Shown here in pieces: positions 1-4,803 of a stretch of 5,653 bases of DNA (its first letter is position 1; each line of letters opens with the position of its first letter). This DNA comes from Methylococcaceae bacterium NSP1-2. GTDB lineage: Bacteria > Pseudomonadota > Gammaproteobacteria > Methylococcales > Methylomonadaceae. The stretch is from NCBI GenBank assembly GCA_002256685.1, contig NQJH01000054.1, positions 17,412 to 23,064 on the forward strand, written 5' to 3'. The position numbers and the translations under genes were made by a program. The notes beneath the pieces were generated by a model, which was given only the letters and a program-made list of their open reading frames with translations, did no database searches and was not told the DNA's origin.

Positions 1-314
1 GTAGTAGAAAAGGCGGCAATCACACTACCAATAAAAAATAAAAATAGACCGATAAGAATAAGTTTTTTGCGCCCAAAACGATCGGATAATAAGCCAAAAG
101 GAATTTGCAATAACACTTGCGGCAAACCATAAATACTCATCGCCAAGCCAATCAGCGCGTGGGTTGAACCTTCAAGCTGTTCAGCAAATAACGATAACAC
201 CGGCAAAATCATAAATAGCCCCAGCATTCGTAAGGCGTAAATACTTGCCAACGACCCTATAGCGCGTTTTTCCGATGCAGTCATCGAACTGGTAATATCT
301 TGCACGTTTGTCAA
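1..314 (-). CDS. MFS transporter, YajR-like, N-terminal part (cut by window edge)
   Basis: This encodes the first 104 residues of a major facilitator superfamily inner-membrane transporter; the rest lies left of the window. The translation shows a short polar N-terminus (with MTASEKRA), then a first membrane helix around residues 20-43 containing LRMLGLFMILPVLSLF. A second helix follows around 53-72, then the MFS motif A loop GLLSDRFGRKK at residues 74-84, and a third helix around 85-102. The order and wording resemble E. coli YajR (from memory), a presumed drug/proton antiporter of the inner membrane; the substrate cannot be told. I chose the TTG at 314-312 because AAGGAG lies 9 nt upstream. 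An ATG at residue 11 (284-282) has no clear ribosome site. The gene has its own promoter and is separated from waaF by a terminator. Confidence 0.88.
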   Translation of the reverse strand, partial: MTNVQDITSSMTASEKRAIGSLASIYALRMLGLFMILPVLSLFAEQLEGSTHALIGLAMSIYGLPQVLLQIPFGLLSDRFGRKKLILIGLFLFFIGSVIAAFST

Positions 315-323
315 AACCAATTA

Positions 324-329
324 CTCCTT
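324..329 (-). promoter_or_regulatory. Ribosome binding site for the MFS gene
   Basis: AAGGAG reads on the minus strand at 329-324, with a 9-nt spacer to the TTG at 314-312. This site decides the start: the in-frame TTG at 320-318 would be only 3 nt away, and the internal ATG at 284 lacks such a site. Confidence 0.65.
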
Positions 330-364
330 ATGTTTAGCGTGTAGCGATAAACGCCGAAGTGCGT

Positions 365-373
365 ATTATAGCA
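365..373 (-). promoter_or_regulatory. Extended -10 promoter for the MFS gene
   Basis: The minus strand reads TGCTATAAT (373-365), a perfect TATAAT box with the TGn extension. I see no good -35 hexamer at 16-18 bp (ACCTAC or CACCTA), which fits an extended -10 promoter. The predicted transcript start is near 358, giving a leader of about 44 nt. The site lies between the waaF terminator and the transporter start, so the transporter is probably its own transcription unit. Confidence 0.5.
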
Positions 374-396
374 ATCCTTGATTTATGGTAGGTGTT

Positions 397-424
397 AAAA
401 AGACCTTTCAAACCTGAAAGGTCT
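397..424 (-). terminator. Intrinsic terminator after waaF
   Basis: A perfect 10-bp inverted repeat, AGACCTTTCA (401-410) and TGAAAGGTCT (415-424), encloses a 4-nt loop. Read leftward, the stem is followed directly by TTTT (400-397), as expected of a rho-independent terminator. The first arm to be transcribed overlaps two bases of the waaF TAG stop codon (425-423). It should end the transcript of the three-gene cluster and insulate the MFS promoter. Confidence 0.85.
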
Positions 425-1115
425 AAAAGTCGCTAAGTTTAGACAGCACTTGTTCCGCGCTAATATCGGTTAAACAACGGGTATGCCCTAATGGACAGTC
501 ACGTTTAAAACACGGTGAACAAGGTAAACCCAAGTAGATGACTTTGGCTTTCGGGCTTAAGGGTGGGGTGAAGTTGGGATCAGATGAACCATACAACGCC
601 ATCAAATTTTTATTTAACGCACTGGCAACGTGCATTAAGCCTGAATCATTGCTGACGACGACATCGGCTAAAGACAATAAATCGACCGCATCGGTTAAAC
701 TGGTTTTGCCGCTAAAATCGATACAGCCATTATCAGCAAGGCGATTAATTTCGGCGGCAACGGCTTGGTCTTTGGGCGAACCTAATAACCAAACTTGCCA
801 ACCTTCGCTGATTTTTTGCCGTGCTACTTGGGCATAATGCGCGACCGGCCAGCGTTTGGCTTCGCCGTATTCTGCTCCCGGACATAATGCTAAAATTTTG
901 CGATTTTCTGACAGTGCGTATTTCTGAATGAGTTGTTGCTGTTGGGCTGGATTTATTGCAAAGACGGGAGCAGGGCAGTTTGGTGCTGAACTGACCGAAG
1001 GGGGAGTTGCTAACGCAACAAAGCGTTGGACGGTTTGCGTTAATAATGTTTTATCTAAGCGGCGTATATCGTTGAGTAAGCCCCAACGACATTCACCGAC
1101 ATAACCCAACGACAT
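423..1115 (-). CDS. waaF: WaaF C-terminal fragment (frameshifted)
   Basis: This is the downstream half of the broken heptosyltransferase, open for 230 codons from an ATG at 1115 that lies inside the repeat. Residues 1-3 (MSL) are a repeat artefact. From residue 4 the sequence is true WaaF, with CPGAEYGEAKRWP at 78-90 and the GT9 ADP-heptose site SNDSGLMHVASA at 155-166, and a cysteine-containing tail CSPCFKRDCPLGHTRC at 199-214 of unknown meaning. The frame overlaps the upstream fragment by 61 bp. I see no convincing ribosome site before the ATG, so separate translation is doubtful. Confidence 0.7.
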   Translation of the reverse strand: MSLGYVGECRWGLLNDIRRLDKTLLTQTVQRFVALATPPSVSSAPNCPAPVFAINPAQQQQLIQKYALSENRKILALCPGAEYGEAKRWPVAHYAQVARQKISEGWQVWLLGSPKDQAVAAEINRLADNGCIDFSGKTSLTDAVDLLSLADVVVSNDSGLMHVASALNKNLMALYGSSDPNFTPPLSPKAKVIYLGLPCSPCFKRDCPLGHTRCLTDISAEQVLSKLSDF

Positions 1116-1447
1116 TCACCGACATAACCCGTTCTTAACGGAATATTGGCAAAAAATGGCGTTAATGCCGATTTCCAAGTATTAGGTAACAGTATTGCTT
1201 GGTCATAATGATGGGCGCGTAACCGTCTGCCTAAGTTAATGCGCATCATTAAGCCGAGTTTATTACGCACAGATGGCATTTCAATTGCCAAGGACACTTC
1301 AGGCATTCGTGCCAATAAAGCCAGTGTCCACGGCGGTGCAATCACATCGATTTGGCAATCGGGGTGTTGTTGTTTTAGGGTAATGAACAGGCTTTGCGCC
1401 ATCACCATATCACCGACCCAAGACGGACCTACAATTAAAATGCGCAC
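1055..1447 (-). CDS. waaF: WaaF N-terminal fragment (frameshifted)
   Basis: This 130-codon reading frame starts at GTG 1447-1445. Residues 1-114 are authentic WaaF: the first Rossmann-like domain up to RTGYVGECRW. Residues 115-130 (VMSVNVVGAYSTIYAA) are out-of-frame translation of the second repeat copy and the following gene sequence, ending at the TAG at 1057-1055. The fragment lacks the whole C-terminal nucleotide-sugar-binding domain, so it should have no transferase activity. It follows the propeller gene by 14 nt and is probably co-transcribed with it. Confidence 0.75.
   Translation of the reverse strand: MRILIVGPSWVGDMVMAQSLFITLKQQHPDCQIDVIAPPWTLALLARMPEVSLAIEMPSVRNKLGLMMRINLGRRLRAHHYDQAILLPNTWKSALTPFFANIPLRTGYVGECRWVMSVNVVGAYSTIYAA
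1082..1127. repeat. Two tandem 23-bp copies inside waaF
   Basis: The copies at 1082-1104 and 1105-1127 are identical, each beginning CCCAACGACATTCACC and ending GACATAA; the next three bases (1128-1130) are CCC, the start of a third unit. On the coding strand a unit spells most of GYVGECRW. Because 23 is not a multiple of three, the second copy shifts the frame by two bases. Each unit also contains an imperfect internal repeat (ATGTCGGTG and ATGTCGTTG on the minus strand), which could have promoted slippage. Confidence 0.95.
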
Positions 1448-1461
1448 GTTAAATCAGCAAG

Positions 1462-2457
1462 TTATTTTTTGACAAAGTTAAAACTATCGGCGACAGGTTC
1501 GATTTGAAACACGCGATTGGGCATTTTTGTGTTATAGCTTTTTTCTTTGCCGTCTTTATTACGCTCACGCAATTTAAAGGTATTGCAATCGGCAATAAGG
1601 TGCGTACCGAACGGCGTTTCAATCGCATCTTGTACCCATTTGACAGGGAAGTAAGGGTTAGTGCCGGGGATTCTTTCGGTCAGATTAAATTCTTTGTCGA
1701 ATAATAATACTTCACCTTTGCGTGAGTTTGACAGCATATAACCGCCTGAGTGCGGGCGGATATGATGTGCGCCATTCAAATCACTCACGACCACTTCATG
1801 TTCTAAAGTGGCTCTGTCAATGCGAACCAATTTACCTTGGTAAAACAAAATAGTCAGAATCTTCGATGAATCGTAAGGATCAACAATCGCCGAATTAAGA
1901 TGCGTAGTTTGTAAACGACCAGGGTAATTTTTTAACCGATGATCCATTTGTTTGTCGATGACGCGCGTACCGCTGCCGCCATAGGCTTGATCGTAACCGT
2001 GTTCCGTTGCCCACCACGACCAAATCAATTGACCCGATAAATCAAATTCTAATAGCGCGTCTACACCGCTGGCAGTGACTAATAAACCGTTTTCAGTGCG
2101 GCGTAGTGAGCGCACTTGCGTCAATAAGGGGCTACGGATTTCTAAATCAATCTCGCCGTTGTCATTGAGTCGGGCAATGTGTTCATCACCTGACACGCCG
2201 TCTTCACTACAGGGTAAACCCGTGATGAAATACAAACCTTCACCTGCCACATACTGTAATCCAAACGGTTTAATCGGATAAATTTCGCCCAGTGATTTAA
2301 TGCCGCCTAATTCGCCGTTATGTTCAAATAATTCCAGTTTGCCACCGGGTAAGCCTCTGAACACATCATTGGATTTATCTTTGCCTCGAATGATACGGTT
2401 TAATCTAAACTTGACATAATCCCAATTAGTTTGCGGATAGGAAACGACGAATTTCAT
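1462..2457 (-). CDS. Probable beta-propeller protein of unknown function
   Basis: I do not recognise this 331-residue protein as a named family. It has repeated short strand-turn-strand units typical of beta-propellers: GGKLELFEHNGELG (38-51), EHIARLNDNGEIDLEI (92-107), DALLEFDLSGQLIWSW (133-148), GKLVRIDRATLEHEVVV (208-224), GEVLLFDKEFNLTERI (248-263) and NRVFQIEPV (314-322). Conserved-looking polar sites include ATEHGY (150-155), THLNSAIVDPYDSS (185-198) and GAHHIRPHSGGY (229-240). The THLNS..DPYD stretch resembles a segment of bacterial arylsulfotransferase-type propellers, which suggests distant kinship, not the same activity. There is no signal peptide or membrane helix, so a cytoplasmic location is likely. 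The ATG at 2457 has only a weak ribosome site. It lies 14 nt before waaF and is probably co-transcribed, which hints at an envelope role. An SMP-30/NHL-like hydrolase or binding protein is another possibility. Confidence 0.72.
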   Translation of the reverse strand: MKFVVSYPQTNWDYVKFRLNRIIRGKDKSNDVFRGLPGGKLELFEHNGELGGIKSLGEIYPIKPFGLQYVAGEGLYFITGLPCSEDGVSGDEHIARLNDNGEIDLEIRSPLLTQVRSLRRTENGLLVTASGVDALLEFDLSGQLIWSWWATEHGYDQAYGGSGTRVIDKQMDHRLKNYPGRLQTTHLNSAIVDPYDSSKILTILFYQGKLVRIDRATLEHEVVVSDLNGAHHIRPHSGGYMLSNSRKGEVLLFDKEFNLTERIPGTNPYFPVKWVQDAIETPFGTHLIADCNTFKLRERNKDGKEKSYNTKMPNRVFQIEPVADSFNFVKK

Positions 2458-2484
2458 GCTGTTTGCTCGGTTGTGTTTTAAATG

Positions 2485-2521
2485 ACTGTCGGGTTAGGCG
2501 GTTGCTAACCCGACCTACAGT
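2485..2521. repeat. REP-like palindromic element between two cluster genes
   Basis: GTCGGGTTAG (2488-2497) and CTAACCCGAC (2505-2514) form a perfect 10-bp stem around a 7-nt loop. The outer bases ACTGT (2485-2489) and ACAGT (2517-2521) form a second, overlapping complementary pair. Neither strand has a T-run after the hairpin, so it is not a classical terminator. Elements built on GGGTTA...TAACCC with flanking TAGGT are, from memory, dispersed in many copies in several gammaproteobacterial and cyanobacterial genomes. It fills most of the 77-bp gap and could stabilise the upstream mRNA or reduce downstream expression. Only one copy lies in this window. Confidence 0.65.
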
Positions 2522-2534
2522 GTGATGGTGCGGT

Positions 2535-3257
2535 TTAGCGCATGGATTTGAGGCGACCTGATTTTTTAAAAAAGCGCATGGTTAAGAAAGCACACACCAT
2601 AATGACGGTGATGATGATTAATGAAGTTTGGTAGCTACCCAATTGATTGGTTAAATGTAACTTCCATGCGATTAAACCTACAGGCACCATCACTGACATA
2701 AAAATCGTACCACCGTCTTTCACTGCAACAGCGGGCCAGTCGAATTGATAACCTTTAACCGTGTCTGAGAATCCTGCAAAGTTTGGTATCCAGCGCGGCA
2801 CGTCTGCACAAAAATCAGCGTAGGCTTGCCCAAATTTTTCGCCTAAAAAGGTTTCTTCACTGTGAACAATCAACCGATAAATCGCTAAAAACGCCAATGA
2901 ACCGACAATAATACTGCCCCAATTACCGGCAACGAATAAGTAGCCTATCGCAATTAAAATATTGCCGACGTATAACGGATTTCGGCAATGGGAAAATAGA
3001 CCGCCTGTGACTAAATCTTCGGCATAAATGCGTCTATTACGTCCACCGCGTACAATATAATCCAGTCCAATAGTAGTGATACGAAACGTCTGCCCTAAGG
3101 CGACCATCAATAAACCAGCTGTCATTACAAAACAACTAGCGGCATCATTTAGCGCGACCGGCGGCCAGATAAACAGCAGTATTAAAATAAAAACAGGAAA
3201 AAGGACGTTGCGAGTATGGAAAAAAAAGTTTCCCCATTGATTAAATAGATCAGTCAT
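2535..3257 (-). CDS. Membrane methyltransferase, PEMT/ICMT-like (isoprenylcysteine carboxyl methyltransferase family)
   Basis: This is a 240-residue inner-membrane protein with the signature of the phospholipid/isoprenylcysteine methyltransferase superfamily, which uses S-adenosylmethionine. It has GGLFSHCRNPLYVGN at residues 85-99 (the RNPxYxGN core), the paired glutamates EE at 134-135, and FGQAYADFCADVPRWIP at 142-158 (family pattern FGxxYxxYxxxVPRWIP). Likely membrane helices are at 17-36, 42-58, 97-110, 113-129, 184-200 and 211-228. The last two, about 80 residues beyond VPRWIP, extend past the usual family core. Bacteria generally lack prenylated proteins, so the substrate is more likely a lipid or small hydrophobic molecule; I cannot name it. 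It is the first gene of the leftward cluster ending in waaF. The ATG at 3257 is not preceded by a clear Shine-Dalgarno. The family assignment is good, the function open. Confidence 0.85.
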   Translation of the reverse strand: MTDLFNQWGNFFFHTRNVLFPVFILILLFIWPPVALNDAASCFVMTAGLLMVALGQTFRITTIGLDYIVRGGRNRRIYAEDLVTGGLFSHCRNPLYVGNILIAIGYLFVAGNWGSIIVGSLAFLAIYRLIVHSEETFLGEKFGQAYADFCADVPRWIPNFAGFSDTVKGYQFDWPAVAVKDGGTIFMSVMVPVGLIAWKLHLTNQLGSYQTSLIIITVIMVCAFLTMRFFKKSGRLKSMR

Positions 3258-3372
3258 AGGTTTGAATATTGTCGGTGATAATTTTAGAAATGCTAGTCGC
3301 TTAAAGTCAGCAGGGGGAATTCTGAATGGATAATTTTACTTGCCATTTTTATGAAAGTGGCGAATTTTGAGC

Positions 3373-3401
3373 AAAAAAAAAGGGATTACATGGTAATCCC
3401 T
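3373..3401 (-). terminator. Intrinsic terminator after tRNA-Leu
   Basis: A perfect 9-bp inverted repeat, AGGGATTAC (3381-3389) and GTAATCCCT (3393-3401), has a 3-nt loop. Read leftward it is followed by eight T residues (3380-3373). It lies 11 nt past the CCA end of the tRNA and insulates the downstream methyltransferase gene. On the plus strand the stem is followed by ATTTTTATT, so it may also work weakly the other way. Confidence 0.88.
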
Positions 3402-3412
3402 ATTTTTATTCT

Positions 3413-3499
3413 TGGTACCGAGAGCCGGAATCGAACCGGCACGATGTCACCATCACCGGATTTTGAATCCGGCGCGTCTACCAGTTCCGCCATCCCGGC
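3413..3499 (-). tRNA. tRNA-Leu, anticodon CAA
   Basis: The minus strand folds into a class II tRNA of 87 nt with an encoded CCA. The acceptor stem is GCCGGGA (3499-3493) with TCTCGGT (3423-3417), allowing G-U pairs, and the discriminator is A at 3416. The anticodon arm has CCGGA and TCCGG around loop TTCAAAA, placing anticodon CAA at 3465-3463, which decodes UUG. The long variable arm at 3455-3441 pairs GATG with CATC, as expected for leucine. The T arm at 3440-3424 is GCCGG-TTCGATT-CCGGC. No other tRNA lies in the window; the gene is transcribed alone, away from queA. Confidence 0.97.
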
Positions 3500-3510
3500 A
3501 CAGAACCGAT

Positions 3511-3516
3511 ATTATA
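3511..3516 (-). promoter_or_regulatory. -10 box of the tRNA-Leu promoter
   Basis: A perfect TATAAT reads on the minus strand at 3516-3511, 11 nt before the mature 5' end of the tRNA at 3499, so the transcript would start near 3504 with a leader of about 5 nt. The -35 region at 16-17 bp spacing (AGCATT or TAGCAT) is a poor match. I see no GC-rich discriminator of the kind linked to stringent control. Confidence 0.5.
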
Positions 3517-3576
3517 GGCAAAGCAGATTAAAAATGCTAGTCTATTTTTAAAATAATTTATTAATCTGAACTTACC

Positions 3577-4599
3577 ATGAAAAAAAGTGATTTTAATTAT
3601 CGGCTACCTGAGGCGTTAATCGCGCAAAAACCACTGCCAAACAGGGATGCTAGTCGTTTGTTATGTATGAATCGGGATACAGGGGAAATAACAGATCGGC
3701 AGTTTACTGATTTTATTGATTTAATTAATGATAAGGATTTATTGGTTTTTAATGATACTAAAGTAATCCCTGCAAGACTGTTTGGTAAAAAATCCAGCGG
3801 CGGTAAAGTAGAAATTTTGATTGAACGCATTGTGAATGACCATCACGCCTTCGCACACGTTAAAGCCAGTAAATCACCCAAAGCAGGGACGTTAATTGAG
3901 TTAGCTAACGGTTATTGCTGCGAAGTAAAGGGCAGGGCAGATGATTTATTTGAATTAGAATTTAAAGGCGATAACAGCGTATTGAGTTTATTAGAGCAAA
4001 TTGGGCATATTCCCTTGCCGCCGTATATCACTAGAGCCGATGATGCGTCTGATTTAACCCGTTATCAAACGGTATTCGCTAAACACGCAGGGGCAGTTGC
4101 CGCACCGACCGCTGGTTTACATTTTGATGATGCACTGATGGAAAAAATTAATACCAAAGGGGTACAAATCGCTTTTGTGACCCTGCATGTTGGTAGTGGC
4201 ACATTTCAACCCGTCAGAGTGGAAAATTTAGCCGATCACATCATGCACAAAGAATATTTTGCTGTGCCATCGGCAACGGTTGACGCGGTTAATCAGGCGA
4301 GAGCGCGAGGCGGGCGAGTGATTGCTATTGGTACGACCGCCGTGAGAGCCTTAGAATCCGCCTCTAAAAGTGGACAACTGACATCGGGTTTTGGTGATAC
4401 CGATTTATTTATTACGCCGGGTTATGATTTTAAATCAGTCGATGCCATGCTAACCAACTTTCATTTACCCGAATCAACTTTACTGATGTTGATTTCAGCC
4501 TTTGCAGGTTATCAGCCGATTATGAACGCTTACCAACACGCCATCTCACAATCTTATCGCTTCTTTAGTTACGGTGATGCTATGTTTTTGAGTCGTTGA
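3577..4599 (+). CDS. queA: S-adenosylmethionine:tRNA ribosyltransferase-isomerase QueA
   Basis: QueA transfers and rearranges the ribosyl part of S-adenosylmethionine onto 7-aminomethyl-7-deazaguanine at position 34 of tRNAs with GUN anticodons (Tyr, His, Asn, Asp), giving epoxyqueuosine. It is cytoplasmic. The 340-residue product matches the family from end to end (E. coli: 356). Clear blocks are LLVFNDTKVIPARLFG (55-70), IGHIPLPPYI (142-151), GAVAAPTAGLHF (172-183), FVTLHVGSGTFQPV (200-213), HIMHKEY (221-227), GTTAVRALES (252-261), TNFHLPESTLLMLISAF (293-309) and YRFFSYGDAM (327-336). The start at ATG 3577 aligns with the family N-terminus (KxxDFxxxLPExLIAxxP), although no good Shine-Dalgarno precedes it. 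Its usual partner tgt does not follow here. The promoter must lie in the 77-bp AT-rich gap shared with the divergent tRNA-Leu; TAAAAT at 3549-3554 is a weak candidate -10. Confidence 0.98.
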   Translation: MKKSDFNYRLPEALIAQKPLPNRDASRLLCMNRDTGEITDRQFTDFIDLINDKDLLVFNDTKVIPARLFGKKSSGGKVEILIERIVNDHHAFAHVKASKSPKAGTLIELANGYCCEVKGRADDLFELEFKGDNSVLSLLEQIGHIPLPPYITRADDASDLTRYQTVFAKHAGAVAAPTAGLHFDDALMEKINTKGVQIAFVTLHVGSGTFQPVRVENLADHIMHKEYFAVPSATVDAVNQARARGGRVIAIGTTAVRALESASKSGQLTSGFGDTDLFITPGYDFKSVDAMLTNFHLPESTLLMLISAFAGYQPIMNAYQHAISQSYRFFSYGDAMFLSR

Positions 4600-4665
4600 T
4601 GAACAACACCGTCTGCTGAGCAAAAGGCATCGAAGCTCAAGGCGTTTAATCCATAGGACACGCTT

Positions 4666-4767
4666 ATGAAATCCATCTATAGACATAATGAGAATGACAG
4701 GTTTCCGTACAAACTATTCTATAGACTGTACAATGTACGGCTTTTCTTTTTTATAAATAGACCGTGA
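4666..4767 (+). CDS. Possible 33-codon small ORF between queA and glgX
   Basis: An ATG at 4666 is preceded by AGGA (4655-4658) with a 7-nt spacer and opens a frame of 33 codons ending at TGA 4765-4767. The predicted peptide is basic and aromatic, starting MKSIYRHNENDRFPYKLFY and ending RLFFFINRP. The frame runs through the putative terminator hairpin and its T-run (the FFF codons are that T-run), which argues that it may be chance. It resembles no family I know. If translated, it could act as a leader peptide for the debranching enzyme gene 36 nt downstream. Confidence 0.2.
   Translation: MKSIYRHNENDRFPYKLFYRLYNVRLFFFINRP
4705..4752 (+). terminator. Probable intrinsic terminator downstream of queA
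   Basis: CCGTACA (4705-4711) can pair with TGTACGG (4734-4740) across a 22-nt loop, and the hairpin is followed by CTTTTCTTTTTT (4741-4752). The 7-bp stem with a long loop is weaker than the other two terminators here. The inner palindrome GTAC-AAT-GTAC (4728-4738) offers a competing fold. It lies about 105 nt after the queA stop and 52 nt before the next start, so it could end queA transcription or attenuate read-through into the debranching enzyme gene. Confidence 0.55.
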
Positions 4768-4803
4768 ATCACGCGGCAGATGACAACTAACGGACATAAA
4801 ATA

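Larger units (their letters stand above)
423..1447 (-). pseudogene. waaF: waaF, ADP-heptose:LPS heptosyltransferase II, split by a 23-bp tandem duplication
   Basis: WaaF transfers the second L-glycero-D-manno-heptose from ADP-heptose to the LPS inner core on the cytoplasmic side of the inner membrane (GT9 family, GT-B fold). The locus is 1025 nt. Without one copy of the 23-bp repeat at 1082-1127 it is 1002 nt, exactly 333 codons plus TAG, close to E. coli WaaF (348). In that reconstructed protein the N-terminal motif GPSWVGDMVMAQSL is at residues 7-20, the junction RTGYVGECRWGLLNDIR at 105-121, CPGAEYGEAKRWP at 181-193, and the GT9 motif SNDSGLMHVASA at 258-269; all match the family. As sequenced, the frame shifts after Trp114 and stops at 1057-1055. 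The start is GTG at 1447, 14 nt after the propeller gene, without a clear Shine-Dalgarno. Alternatives are a reversible on/off mutation or a sequencing or assembly error. Confidence 0.85.

Noticed and set aside
538..837. A 99-codon plus-strand open frame opposite waaF.
   Set aside because: It is antisense to conserved WaaF coding sequence and shows no recognisable protein features or ribosome site.
1055..1130. Programmed ribosomal frameshifting to rescue waaF.
   Set aside because: There is no slippery heptamer with a downstream structure, and the exact tandem duplication explains the frame change fully.
3413..3499. The tRNA-Leu gene as an integration site for a genomic island.
   Set aside because: Neighbouring genes are ordinary, and there is no duplicated tRNA 3' end or integrase in the window.
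3288..3542. An 11-bp direct repeat AAATGCTAGTC at 3288-3298 and 3532-3542 flanking the tRNA-Leu unit, with a 9-bp partial copy at 3647-3655.
   Set aside because: A few matching 11-mers are expected by chance in a window of this size, and there is no integrase, inverted-repeat end or foreign gene between them, so an attachment-site or mobile-unit reading is not supported.
3351..3551. A 66-codon plus-strand open frame across the tRNA-Leu gene.
   Set aside because: It is the translated complement of a tRNA and its terminator; a protein is implausible here.
4676..4726. Repeat of TCTATAGAC at 4676-4684 and 4718-4726 as paired operator sites.
   Set aside because: Only nine bases match, in an AT-rich gap, with no symmetry or promoter element to tie them to regulation.
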